From: an uncultured Drancourtella sp.
Lineage (GTDB): Bacteria; Bacillota; Clostridia; Lachnospirales; Lachnospiraceae
Direction of reading: 5' to 3'
Assembly: GCA_937880845.1 (NCBI GenBank)
Contig: CALFLL010000045.1
Location: forward strand, 74,603 to 138,602
Length of the DNA: 64,000 nucleotides
Positions within the stretch are counted from its first letter, which is position 1. Each line of letters begins with the position of its first letter. The position numbers were made by a program, and so were the translations under genes. Shown here piece after piece: positions 26,454 to 35,176 of this stretch. Below the pieces are notes generated by a model. That model worked only from the letters and a program-made list of their open reading frames with translations, was not told the DNA's origin and ran no database searches.

Positions 26454-27143
26454 ATGAATCCGACAATGAAAAAATTACTGAAAGAAGAACGTCCATATGA
26501 AAAATGTGGACGTTTTGGCGCGGAAAGCCTTACGGATATCGAGCTTCTTGCAGTTATGCTTCGAAGTGGGACAAAAGGGGAAAATGCTTTGGAAACAGCC
26601 AGAAAGATTCTGTACCCGGAAGGAATGCAGGGAGGATTGTCAAAACTTCCTTCCTGTTCGAAAGAAACATTGAAGAAAGTTCCCGGAATCGGTGAGGTAA
26701 AAGCCATTCAGATTTTATGTCTTTGTGAAATGGCAAAAAGAATTGCTAAAGAAAAAGCAAAAGAGCCGCTCTGCTTTGACAGACCCGATACGATCGCAAA
26801 GTATTATATGGAAGATATGCGTCACTTAAAACAGGAAGAATTAAAACTTCTGATGCTGAATACAAAATCCAGATTGATCGGGGAAACATGCATTACACGG
26901 GGCACCGTAAATATGTCGGTGATCTCTCCAAGAGAACTTTTTATTGAGGCACTGTTGAAAAATGCAGTTATGATTATTTTGTTGCACAATCATCCAAGTG
27001 GTGACCCACAGCCAAGCAGAGAGGATATCCTTGTGACCAAGAAAATCGCAAAAGCAGGAGAACTGATCGGAGTTACATTGACAGATCATATCATCATTGG
27101 GGATCAGAGTTATGTAAGTCTGGCCGAAAAAGGGTGGATATAA
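26454..27143 (+). CDS. radC: RadC family JAMM-domain protein
   Basis: 229 residues. N-terminal helix-hairpin-helix part (LTDIELLAVMLRSGTKGENA, VPGIGEVKAIQI) and a C-terminal JAMM metalloprotease-like domain with LLHNHPSGDPQPSRED (the H-x-H-x7-D metal site). Historically called a DNA repair protein, though repair activity is doubtful. It is encoded just upstream of mreB, its usual position in Firmicutes. No strong ribosome binding site is visible before the ATG. Confidence 0.93.
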   Translation: MNPTMKKLLKEERPYEKCGRFGAESLTDIELLAVMLRSGTKGENALETARKILYPEGMQGGLSKLPSCSKETLKKVPGIGEVKAIQILCLCEMAKRIAKEKAKEPLCFDRPDTIAKYYMEDMRHLKQEELKLLMLNTKSRLIGETCITRGTVNMSVISPRELFIEALLKNAVMIILLHNHPSGDPQPSREDILVTKKIAKAGELIGVTLTDHIIIGDQSYVSLAEKGWI

Positions 27144-27168
27144 ATAAAAAAGAAGGGGCTGACAAGAG

Positions 27169-28194
27169 ATGGCGAGGAATATTTATGGCCTGGACCTTGG
27201 AACTTATCAGTTAAAGATATACGATAAAAATAAAGACGATATCCGGACGGAAAAAAATGCCATCGCAGTCGAAAATGAGGATACGATTTTTGCTGTGGGA
27301 GATACTGCATATGAGATGTATGAGAAAGCACCGCAAAATATCGAAATTGTATTTCCGATGAAGGAAGGCGTGATATCACGATTCAGTGATATGCAATATG
27401 TGCTCAGCAGTCTGCTGAAAAATGAGAACGGCATTTTTTCCAGAGGAACCGAATATCTGATTGCTGTTCCGACTGACGTGACAGAGGTGGAAAAAAAAGC
27501 ATTTTATGATCTTGTCATGTATTCGGCAGCAAAAGCCCGAGAGGTTAATATTGTAGCAAGGGCTGTTGCAGATGCTGTTGGATTTGGGATTGATGTGAGG
27601 CAGGCAGATGCCGTTGCGATTGTCAATATCGGCGGTGAAACGACGGATATTTCCGTATTATCCGGAGGAGGAATCGTATTAAACCGCTTGTTGAAAGTAG
27701 GAGGAGCCACATTTGACCATGCCATCGTTAACCTGGTACGGCATACTCAGGATTTTGCTATCGGAAGACTGACGGCGGAAATGATCCGTAAGCAAATGGA
27801 TGTGTTTATGGATAAAAGCGACAAGAGTATAGCCGTGGCCGGAAGAGATTTGGCATTTGGGCGTCCTAAAATCGAAGAGGTTTCCATTCGCACCGTACGT
27901 GCTGCGATGAAAGAAGCACTGGATGTCTGTGCGGATTCGATTTTGGCTCTCCTTGAGAGGACGCCGCCGGAAATTCTTTCTTCCATCCGCAGAACGGGAA
28001 TTTATCTGACGGGTGGTGTGGCAAGAACGAACGGAATTACGGAATATCTGGAAGGAAAAGTCGGACTTGCCTTTCATACGGTAAAAAGTCCGGAACTTTG
28101 TGTTGTAAAAGGATTAAAAGAGATGATCCTTTCTTCTGAATTGAGGGAACTGGCATATTCCATGAAAGATGAAAATTATAGGTGGATGAGGTAA
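27169..28194 (+). CDS. mreB: Rod shape-determining actin homologue MreB
   Basis: 341 residues. Actin-fold ATPase motifs: phosphate 1 GLDLGTYQLKIYDK, phosphate 2 IVNIGGETTDISVLSGGG, adenosine motif IYLTGGVARTNG. The segment GDTAYEMYEKAPQNIEIVFP is specific for the MreB family. It forms membrane-bound filaments that guide the elongation machinery. First gene of an mreBCD-pbp2 operon; mreC follows after one base. The phosphate-1 loop has Tyr-Gln where most MreB have Ala-Asn/Ser, as in several clostridial MreB. Confidence 0.93.
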   Translation: MARNIYGLDLGTYQLKIYDKNKDDIRTEKNAIAVENEDTIFAVGDTAYEMYEKAPQNIEIVFPMKEGVISRFSDMQYVLSSLLKNENGIFSRGTEYLIAVPTDVTEVEKKAFYDLVMYSAAKAREVNIVARAVADAVGFGIDVRQADAVAIVNIGGETTDISVLSGGGIVLNRLLKVGGATFDHAIVNLVRHTQDFAIGRLTAEMIRKQMDVFMDKSDKSIAVAGRDLAFGRPKIEEVSIRTVRAAMKEALDVCADSILALLERTPPEILSSIRRTGIYLTGGVARTNGITEYLEGKVGLAFHTVKSPELCVVKGLKEMILSSELRELAYSMKDENYRWMR

Positions 28195-28195
28195 G

Positions 28196-29077
28196 ATGAA
28201 GACAAAGAAACATAATGGACTGGAAAGTAAATACTGGCTTTTAACGATTGCCATCCTTTGCGTTATATGTATGGGGATTTCTTTTTTTGCGGATGACAAA
28301 AGCGGCCCGTTAAGAGTGGTTGCGGATTATACGGTTGTACCAATGCAAAAGGGAATGAATGCGATAGGAGCATGGGTCGGAGATGTGGCTGATAATTTTG
28401 CCACATTGAAAGATGTACAAAAGGAAAACAAAACATTAAAAAAACAAAATGCAAACCTTGTAATGGAAAATAATGAACTGCAACAAAAGGCTGTAGAACT
28501 GGGACGCTTTTACGATCTTTACAAGATGGATCAAAATACATCCGATTATCCAAAAGTCGGTGCAAGAGTCATTGCCAACAATGGAAACAACTGGTTTTCA
28601 TCTTTTACCATTGATAAGGGAAGTGAAGATGGGATACGAAAAGATATGAATGTTTTGTCGGGAAGCGGACTTGTCGGGATTGTTACAAAGGTCGGGCCTC
28701 ATTCGGCAACAGTACGCTCTATCATTGATGAGGTAAATATTTCGGCAATGGTGATGTCTACCTTTGATCAGTGTATCGTAAGCGGTGATCTGAAACTGAT
28801 CAATGACGGAGTGGTCAAGTTTGAACAGCTTGCCAATAATGACAATGAAGTTGCAGTCGGAGAACAGATTGTAACATCCAACATAAGCAGTAAATACCTT
28901 CAGGGGCTTTTAATCGGATATGTGAGTGATGTGAAAGTAGACTCCAATAATCTGACACGCTCCGGGTATATCATTCCGGCAGTAGATTTTAAAAAACTCC
29001 AGGAAGTTCTGGTGATTACAACAACAAAACAGGATTTGATAAATAATGGAAACAGCACACAGTCATCTAAAAAATAG
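28196..29077 (+). CDS. mreC: Rod shape-determining protein MreC
   Basis: 293 residues: one N-terminal membrane segment (about 14-30), a coiled coil (about 70-105, KDVQKENKTLKKQNANLVME) and the beta-barrel MreC domain (DGIRKDMNVLSGSGLVGIVT, then VRSIIDEVNISAMV). MreC is the scaffold that links MreB and MreD to PBP2 on the outside of the membrane. The gene is tightly packed between mreB and mreD. Confidence 0.93.
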   Translation: MKTKKHNGLESKYWLLTIAILCVICMGISFFADDKSGPLRVVADYTVVPMQKGMNAIGAWVGDVADNFATLKDVQKENKTLKKQNANLVMENNELQQKAVELGRFYDLYKMDQNTSDYPKVGARVIANNGNNWFSSFTIDKGSEDGIRKDMNVLSGSGLVGIVTKVGPHSATVRSIIDEVNISAMVMSTFDQCIVSGDLKLINDGVVKFEQLANNDNEVAVGEQIVTSNISSKYLQGLLIGYVSDVKVDSNNLTRSGYIIPAVDFKKLQEVLVITTTKQDLINNGNSTQSSKK

Positions 29078-29091
29078 GAAGGGGGCAGTTT

Positions 29092-29619
29092 ATGCTGACA
29101 GTAAAGAGAAAGGTAATTGAACTGCTTATGATCCTTGTATGTTTTCTTTTGGAAACAACGATCTTCCGACATCTGGAGATTGCATCCATTAAACCGAATC
29201 TTATAATCATTCTTGTTGCTTCCTTTGGCTTTATGAAAGGGAAGAAAGAGGGAATGTATGTAGGTGTTATAAGCGGACTTCTGTTAGACATATGTTCCGG
29301 GCAGATTATCGGATTTTATACACTTTTGTTTACGGGTGTTGGATATATCAATGGATTTTTCAGACGTCTGTTTAATGATGAAAATGTAAAACTGCCGTTG
29401 TTTCTTATTAGCGGAAGCGAGCTGATCTACGGTCTGCTTGTTTATATTTTCCAATTCCTTTTGCAGAGTGATTTTCATTTTCTTTATTATCTGGGACATG
29501 TCATTATGCCGGAATTGGTTTATACGGTGTTGATCACGCTGATCATTTATCCAATCATTCTGAAAATAAATCATAAACTTGAAGATGAAGAAAAAAGGAG
29601 TGCAAGCAGGTTTGTATAA
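29092..29619 (+). CDS. mreD: Rod shape-determining protein MreD
   Basis: 175 residues, about five membrane segments. KPNLIIILVASFGFMKGKKE and GLLLDICSGQIIGFYTL are the conserved MreD stretches. Membrane partner of MreC in the elongasome. The end overlaps the start of the PBP2 gene, suggesting coupled translation. Confidence 0.92.
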   Translation: MLTVKRKVIELLMILVCFLLETTIFRHLEIASIKPNLIIILVASFGFMKGKKEGMYVGVISGLLLDICSGQIIGFYTLLFTGVGYINGFFRRLFNDENVKLPLFLISGSELIYGLLVYIFQFLLQSDFHFLYYLGHVIMPELVYTVLITLIIYPIILKINHKLEDEEKRSASRFV

Positions 29620-32491
29620 GATATGGGAACGTATAAAGGAGGGGATCATCCGGATTTTTTCCTCCAGAATGTTTATTGTAATCATTGTTTTCTGTGTACT
29701 TTCCGCTATTCTGGTTCAAAGGTTGTTTTATCTTCAGATTGTAAAAGGCGAAAGTTATTTGAATGACTATAAACTGAAGATTCAAAAGACAAAAGAAGTG
29801 CAGGGAACAAGAGGAAGGATTCTTGACCGGAACGGTAAAGTCCTGGCTGATAATGTGTTGGCTTATTCCGTAACAATAGAAGATAATGGGGATTATGATT
29901 CTACCAAACAGAAAAATAAAGAGTTAAATGCCACGGTTCAGAAAGTAATCGATATTGTCGAGAAAAACGGGGATTCTATCATTAACAGTTTTGGTATTAT
30001 ATTGAATGATAACGGTGAATACACATATACATCGGAAGGAACGGCAAGACTTCGTTTTATCGCTGATGTTTTCGGAAAAGCAACCATTGATGAACTTTCT
30101 GAAAAACAGAAAAATTATAATGCAGAAGAATTGATTCATTATCTGTGTACAGATGAAAAATACGGATACGGAATCAATGAAGAAAAATATGAAAAGGCAG
30201 ATGTATTAAAACTTGTAAATATCCGATATGCAATGAGCCTAAACAAATTTAAAAAATATATTGCCACAACGATCGCTACAAACGTGAGTGAAAAAACAGT
30301 GGCGGAAGTAATGGAAAGACAGGATGAATTAACAGGCGTAAATGTAGAAGAAAGTTCTATCCGGCAGTATACAAACAGCAAATATTTTGCATCGATCATC
30401 GGATATACAGGTCAGATTTCTCAGGAAGAATATAATGCCTTGTCAAAAGAAGAACAAGAGAAGTATTCTCTTACGGATATCGTAGGAAAAGCAGGAATCG
30501 AAAAGTCGATGGACAGTATTCTTCAAGGAGAAAAAGGAGAAGTAAAACTTTATGTTAACAATGTAGGAAAAGTAATCGATACAAAGAAAGTAACCGAACC
30601 AAAAGCAGGAAATGATCTGTATTTATCCATTGATTCAGATCTTCAGATTGCTGCCTACAATATTCTGGAACAGGAACTTGCAGGGATTATCTTGTCCAAG
30701 ATGGTAAATCAGTTGGATTATGATAAGAGTAAAGTGAAAGATTCTGATAATATCGTGATACCGGTCGGAGATGTATATAATGCATTTTTCCAGAATGAAA
30801 TCATCGATACGGATCATTTCACTCAAAAGGATGCCAAATCCACGGAAAAGAGGGTATTGGAAATTTATTCTAAAGAAGAAGAAGCTGCGATTTCGTCGGT
30901 ACTTTCCGAAATGAGCGATTCTGATGCATCCGCTTATAAAAATCTTTCAAAGAAGATGAAAGCTTATATGGATTATGTGGTAGATGAATTGCTGACAAAA
31001 AAATCAGGTATTCTTGTTAAAGATAAAATCGATACTGGAGATAAAACGTATCTTGCATGGAAAGAAGATGAATCTATCAGCTTGTATCAATATTTAAACT
31101 ATGCAATTTCACAAAACTGGATCGATACATCGAAGTTAAAGGATTATCTTGGAGATCAGGCCAATTATTCTTCTTCTTCCGAAATCTATCAGGCAATTGT
31201 AAAGTATGTCGGAGATCGCTTGAGTAATGACAGTGATTTTGAAAAAGTCATCTACAAATATATGATTAAAACGGGGAAAGTAACAGGACGTCAGGTTTGT
31301 ATGCTGCTTTATGAGCAGAACATTTTGAAATATGACGAAAAACAGTATAATCAGTTGAAATCAGGAAGAATCAATTCTTATAATTTTATACGTAGTAAAA
31401 TCCAGAACCTGGAAATCAAACCGGGAGATTTAGGATTGGATCCATGTACGGGATCTGTTGTTATTACTGATACAAAGACAGGGCAGGTACTTGCCATGGT
31501 GTCTTATCCGGGATATGATAATAACCGTTTGGCAAATACGATGGATTCTGATTATTATGCCAAATTAAATACCATGACATCCGGACCTCTATACAATAAA
31601 GCAACACAGGAAAAGACAGCTCCCGGTTCTACCTATAAACCGCTTGTTGCGGCGGCAGGACTAACGGAAGGCGTAATCTCTACAAACACAACCATTACTT
31701 GTACAGGTGTATTTGATAAGATCAAACCAAGCCCGAAGTGTTGGGTATATCCGGGTTCACACGGAAGCTTGAATGTTGCCGGAGGAATTCAACACTCTTG
31801 TAACGATTTCTTCTATGAAGTCGGTTACCGGCTGGGGACAGGAGAAAATGGGGAATATAGTGATGAAGACGGAATTAAGAAGTTGCAGACTTATGCAGAA
31901 CAATTTGGACTCGGGGATACTACCGGAATTGAAATACCAGAATCTTCACCACAGATTTCCGATAGCGATGTTGTCCGTTCTTCCATCGGTCAGGGAACAA
32001 ATAACTTTACTACGGTAGGACTTGCTCGCTATATCAATGCAGTCGCAAATGAAGGAACTGTGTATGATTTATCTCTGCTTGATAAAGTGACCGATGTAAA
32101 CGGAAATATGGTAAAAGATTATGAACCAAAGATTAAAAACCAGATAGAGGGTGTTTCATCTTCTACATGGGATGCGATTCACTCCGGAATGAGAAGAGTA
32201 GTTACAAGCAGTGCTTATACATTTGGAAGTCTTGGGAAATTTGAACTTTCGGGAAAAACAGGTACTGCACAGCAAAGTACAACTCGTCCAAATCATGGTC
32301 TCTTTGTAGGATACGCTCCAAGCAGCGAGCCGGAAATCGCATTTGCAATCCGAATCGCAAACGGATATAATTCCACATATCCTTCCGAAGTAGGAAGAGA
32401 TATTATGAGGTATTATTACAATCTGGATGAGAAAGATAAAATCGTCACAGGACAGGCTTCTTCACTTGGAAGAGTTGTTTCCGGAGATTAA
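29585..32491 (+). CDS. mrdA: Penicillin-binding protein 2 (class B, elongation type) with large insertion
   Basis: 968 residues, far longer than typical PBP2 (about 600-720). One membrane segment (about 31-51), the class B dimer domain with GTRGRILDRNGKVLADN, then DIVGKAGIEKSMDS. The transpeptidase domain has SxxK in APGSTYKP (Ser682), SxN in QHSCNDFF and KTG in LSGKTGTAQQ. Between ILEQELAGI (about 365) and DPCTGSVVITD (about 616) lies a predicted helical, Lys/Asp/Ser-rich insertion of roughly 240 residues that I do not recognise. It cross-links peptidoglycan with RodA during elongation. The ATG overlaps the end of mreD; a TTG two codons earlier is possible. Confidence 0.93.
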   Translation: MKKKGVQAGLYKIWERIKEGIIRIFSSRMFIVIIVFCVLSAILVQRLFYLQIVKGESYLNDYKLKIQKTKEVQGTRGRILDRNGKVLADNVLAYSVTIEDNGDYDSTKQKNKELNATVQKVIDIVEKNGDSIINSFGIILNDNGEYTYTSEGTARLRFIADVFGKATIDELSEKQKNYNAEELIHYLCTDEKYGYGINEEKYEKADVLKLVNIRYAMSLNKFKKYIATTIATNVSEKTVAEVMERQDELTGVNVEESSIRQYTNSKYFASIIGYTGQISQEEYNALSKEEQEKYSLTDIVGKAGIEKSMDSILQGEKGEVKLYVNNVGKVIDTKKVTEPKAGNDLYLSIDSDLQIAAYNILEQELAGIILSKMVNQLDYDKSKVKDSDNIVIPVGDVYNAFFQNEIIDTDHFTQKDAKSTEKRVLEIYSKEEEAAISSVLSEMSDSDASAYKNLSKKMKAYMDYVVDELLTKKSGILVKDKIDTGDKTYLAWKEDESISLYQYLNYAISQNWIDTSKLKDYLGDQANYSSSSEIYQAIVKYVGDRLSNDSDFEKVIYKYMIKTGKVTGRQVCMLLYEQNILKYDEKQYNQLKSGRINSYNFIRSKIQNLEIKPGDLGLDPCTGSVVITDTKTGQVLAMVSYPGYDNNRLANTMDSDYYAKLNTMTSGPLYNKATQEKTAPGSTYKPLVAAAGLTEGVISTNTTITCTGVFDKIKPSPKCWVYPGSHGSLNVAGGIQHSCNDFFYEVGYRLGTGENGEYSDEDGIKKLQTYAEQFGLGDTTGIEIPESSPQISDSDVVRSSIGQGTNNFTTVGLARYINAVANEGTVYDLSLLDKVTDVNGNMVKDYEPKIKNQIEGVSSSTWDAIHSGMRRVVTSSAYTFGSLGKFELSGKTGTAQQSTTRPNHGLFVGYAPSSEPEIAFAIRIANGYNSTYPSEVGRDIMRYYYNLDEKDKIVTGQASSLGRVVSGD

Positions 32492-32523
32492 TCTGAAAGA
32501 CGAGAAGCTACAAAAGAAAACAG

Positions 32524-32556
32524 GCAGGGAAAGGATTTACCCGTTCCCTGCTTTCG
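32524..32556 (+). terminator. Hairpin between PBP2 and minD
   Basis: GCAGGGAA and TTCCCTGC arms followed by TTTCG. The T run is short; it may reduce rather than end transcription into minDE. Confidence 0.45.
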
Positions 32557-32587
32557 TCAATGAAGATTAAATTTAGGAGGAACAAAA

Positions 32588-33379
32588 ATGGGTGAGATCA
32601 TCGTTGTTACATCAGGAAAGGGAGGAGTCGGTAAAACGACAACAACCGCAAATACAGGAGCAGGACTTGCAAAACTTGGGAAAAAGGTACTTGTGATAGA
32701 CACGGATCTTGGATTACGTAATCTGGATGTTGTAATGGGATTGGAAAATCGCATTGTATATAATCTGGTTGATGTGATCGAGGGAAAATGCCGTTTAAAA
32801 CAAGCCGTGATCAAAGACAAAAGATATGACGGTTTATATCTTCTTCCATCGGCACAGACAAAAGACAAATCGGCCATATCGCCGGAACAAATGAAAAAGC
32901 TGACTGCAGAATTGAAAGAAGAGTTTGATTTTGTGTTGTTGGATTGCCCTGCGGGGATTGAACAGGGATTCCAGAATGCGGTAGCCGGTGCAGATAAGGC
33001 TATTGTGGTAACGACTCCGGAGGTTTCGGCTATCCGGGATGCAGACCGTATTATCGGACTTCTCGAAGAAAATCAGATTCGAAATCTGGAACTGGTCGTA
33101 AACAGGATACGGATTGATATGGTGAAAAAAGGAGATATGATGTCTGTTGATGATGTGACGGAAATCCTTCCGATTCATCTGCTTGGGGCAATTCCGGACG
33201 ATGAACAGGTAGTAATAGCAACAAATCAAGGGGAACCGGTCATTGATCTGGAATCCCTTTCGGGAAAAGCATATATGAACATTTGCCGCAGATTGACAGG
33301 AGAAGAAGTACCGTTTCTCGATATGAATACCAAAGGCGGTCTGCTTTCCAGAATTTCACATATTTTCAAAAAGAATTGA
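32588..33379 (+). CDS. minD: Septum site-determining ATPase MinD
   Basis: 263 residues. Deviant Walker A SGKGGVGKTTTTANTG (with the signature Lys), VIDTDLGLRNLDVVMGLENR, LLDCPAGIEQGF (Walker B region), and a C-terminal amphipathic helix LLSRISHIFKKN for membrane binding. MinD marks the membrane and works with MinE (next gene) to restrict FtsZ rings to midcell. TAGGAGGAAC precedes the ATG. No minC gene, the usual effector partner, is found in its normal place between pbp2 and minD. Confidence 0.96.
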   Translation: MGEIIVVTSGKGGVGKTTTTANTGAGLAKLGKKVLVIDTDLGLRNLDVVMGLENRIVYNLVDVIEGKCRLKQAVIKDKRYDGLYLLPSAQTKDKSAISPEQMKKLTAELKEEFDFVLLDCPAGIEQGFQNAVAGADKAIVVTTPEVSAIRDADRIIGLLEENQIRNLELVVNRIRIDMVKKGDMMSVDDVTEILPIHLLGAIPDDEQVVIATNQGEPVIDLESLSGKAYMNICRRLTGEEVPFLDMNTKGGLLSRISHIFKKN

Positions 33380-33393
33380 TCGAGGAGGCAGAA

Positions 33394-33624
33394 ATGGGTA
33401 TATTTGATGGAATGGAACGAAAAGCATCTGTCGGAGTTGCAAAAGACAGGTTAAAAAACCTTCTTGTATCCGACAGAATGGATTGTAACCCGAATGTCTG
33501 TGAATTGTTTCAAAAAGATTTATTTGCAACAGTTTCAAAATACATTGATACAACACCGGAAACCTTTGATGTTTCAGTCACCCGTTCCCGGATTACTATT
33601 ACACTGACAGGAGAAAAGCTTTGA
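33394..33624 (+). CDS. minE: Cell division topological specificity factor MinE
   Basis: 76 residues. Begins GIFDGMERKASVGVAKDRLK with the MinD-contact region, then LLVSDRMDCNPNVCELFQKD and TPETFDVSVTRSRITITLTG. It stimulates MinD ATPase and drives oscillation. The start has a strong GAGGAGG ribosome binding site. The stop overlaps the TTG start of rodA. Confidence 0.93.
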   Translation: MGIFDGMERKASVGVAKDRLKNLLVSDRMDCNPNVCELFQKDLFATVSKYIDTTPETFDVSVTRSRITITLTGEKL

Positions 33625-34745
33625 AAGTACTAAAATTTACAAAACCTTATCGTTTAAAAGATTATAAATTTACATTGTTGGTTCTTGTACTTGCGTTGAC
33701 TTCGCTGGGAATTATGGTAATCGGAAGTGCCAAAGAGTCAGTACAAGGAAAACAGATCATCGGATTATTCATCGGATTGGTCGCACTTATCATCGTATCA
33801 CTGATTGACTATGTGTGGATTTTGAATATGCAATGGGTCGTATATGGAGCAACCATTGTGATGTTGCTTACCGTACGCTTTTTTGGAAATAATGTCAATG
33901 GTGCGGTTAGATGGATCGATGTGGGATTTTTCACTTTTCAGCCGTCTGAGTTGGCAAAAATATTAATCGTGTTGTTTTTTGCCAAATTTATCATGCAGCA
34001 TGAAGATGAAATGAAAAAACCCAAGACAATCATTCAGGCAGTGGCACTGCTTTCGGTTCCGTGTCTTTTGATCTACAAGCAGCCGGACCTTTCTACTACC
34101 ATTTCCATTGTGCTTGTATTTTGCGTGTTGATGTATGTGGGAGGATTAAGTTATAAATTTATCGGGGTGGTTCTTCTCATTACGGTACCGACAGTCATTA
34201 TTCTCTTGAGTGTTATCGTTCATTCAGATACGGAGATTTTAAAGGGATATCAGGAAACCCGTATTCTTGCATGGCTTCAACCGGAAAAATATAAAAGTGA
34301 TGAAGCGTACCAACAGAACAATTCCATTATGGCAATCGGTTCCGGACGTCTGACTGGAAAAGGATTGAATAATAATACAACCACCTCCGTAAAAAACGGA
34401 AACTTTATTTTGGAACCTCAGACAGACTTTATCTTTGCGATTGTAGGAGAAGAATTAGGTTTTGTGGGTTGCTGTATTGTGATAGGTCTGTTATTATTAA
34501 TTGTAATACAATGTCTGTTGATAGGGATGCGGGCACCGGATATAGGGGGCAAACTGATATGTTGCGGAATCGCTTCGCAGATAGGAATACAGAGTTTTAT
34601 CAATATCAGTGTGGCTACCGGACTATTCCCGAATACAGGTATACCATTACCATTTGTAAGTTATGGGATGTCTTCTCTTGTTAGTATGTATATAGGCATC
34701 GGCCTTGTCCTGAATGTGGGATTACAACAGAAAAAATATAAGTAA
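33621..34745 (+). CDS. rodA: Peptidoglycan glycosyltransferase RodA (FtsW/RodA/SpoVE family)
   Basis: 374 residues with about ten membrane segments. Conserved SEDS stretches: VNGAVRWIDVGFFTFQPSEL, the ETRILAWLQPEKY loop, QTDFIFAIVGEELGFVG, and GIPLPFVSYGMSSLVS. RodA polymerises lipid II with a class B PBP, here very likely the PBP2 two genes upstream. TTG start preceded by AGGAGAAAAG; translation is coupled with minE through a four-base overlap. Confidence 0.92.
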   Translation: MKVLKFTKPYRLKDYKFTLLVLVLALTSLGIMVIGSAKESVQGKQIIGLFIGLVALIIVSLIDYVWILNMQWVVYGATIVMLLTVRFFGNNVNGAVRWIDVGFFTFQPSELAKILIVLFFAKFIMQHEDEMKKPKTIIQAVALLSVPCLLIYKQPDLSTTISIVLVFCVLMYVGGLSYKFIGVVLLITVPTVIILLSVIVHSDTEILKGYQETRILAWLQPEKYKSDEAYQQNNSIMAIGSGRLTGKGLNNNTTTSVKNGNFILEPQTDFIFAIVGEELGFVGCCIVIGLLLLIVIQCLLIGMRAPDIGGKLICCGIASQIGIQSFINISVATGLFPNTGIPLPFVSYGMSSLVSMYIGIGLVLNVGLQQKKYK

Positions 34746-34758
34746 GGAGTGAAGTGGA

Positions 34759-35154
34759 ATGAATATCGGATTAATCGCACACGATTCAAAAAAAACGCTT
34801 ATGCAGAATTTCTGCATCGCATATAGAGGAATTCTCAGCAGAAACGAATTATACGCAACAGGAACGACAGGAAGATTGATTGAAGAAGTGACGAATCTGA
34901 ATGTGCATAAATATCTGGCAGGACCGCTTGGTGGACAGCAGCAGCTTGGTTCACAGATCGCTCAAAATGAAATTGATGCTTTAATCTTTCTGAGAGATCC
35001 ATTTAACCCAAAGCCACAAGAACCCGATGTAAACGATGTGATCCGTCTCTGTGATATGTATAACATACCGGTGGCCACTAATCTGGCTACGGCAGAATTG
35101 ATTATTCTGGCTATAGACAGAGGGGATTTGGACTGGAGAGAAATGTATAAATAA
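34759..35154 (+). CDS. mgsA: Methylglyoxal synthase
   Basis: 131 residues. IGLIAHDSKK, TGTTGRLIEE, GPLGGQQQLGSQIAQNEIDA and FLRDPFNPKPQEPDVNDVIR are diagnostic, including the phosphate-binding Lys/Thr and the catalytic Asp region. It converts dihydroxyacetone phosphate to methylglyoxal and phosphate, a bypass that releases phosphate from glycolytic sugar phosphates. It follows rodA after 13 bases, an arrangement shared with other Clostridia; AAGGAGTG lies upstream. Confidence 0.96.
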   Translation: MNIGLIAHDSKKTLMQNFCIAYRGILSRNELYATGTTGRLIEEVTNLNVHKYLAGPLGGQQQLGSQIAQNEIDALIFLRDPFNPKPQEPDVNDVIRLCDMYNIPVATNLATAELIILAIDRGDLDWREMYK

Positions 35155-35176
35155 TCAGGATATAAAGGTGCGGGAT

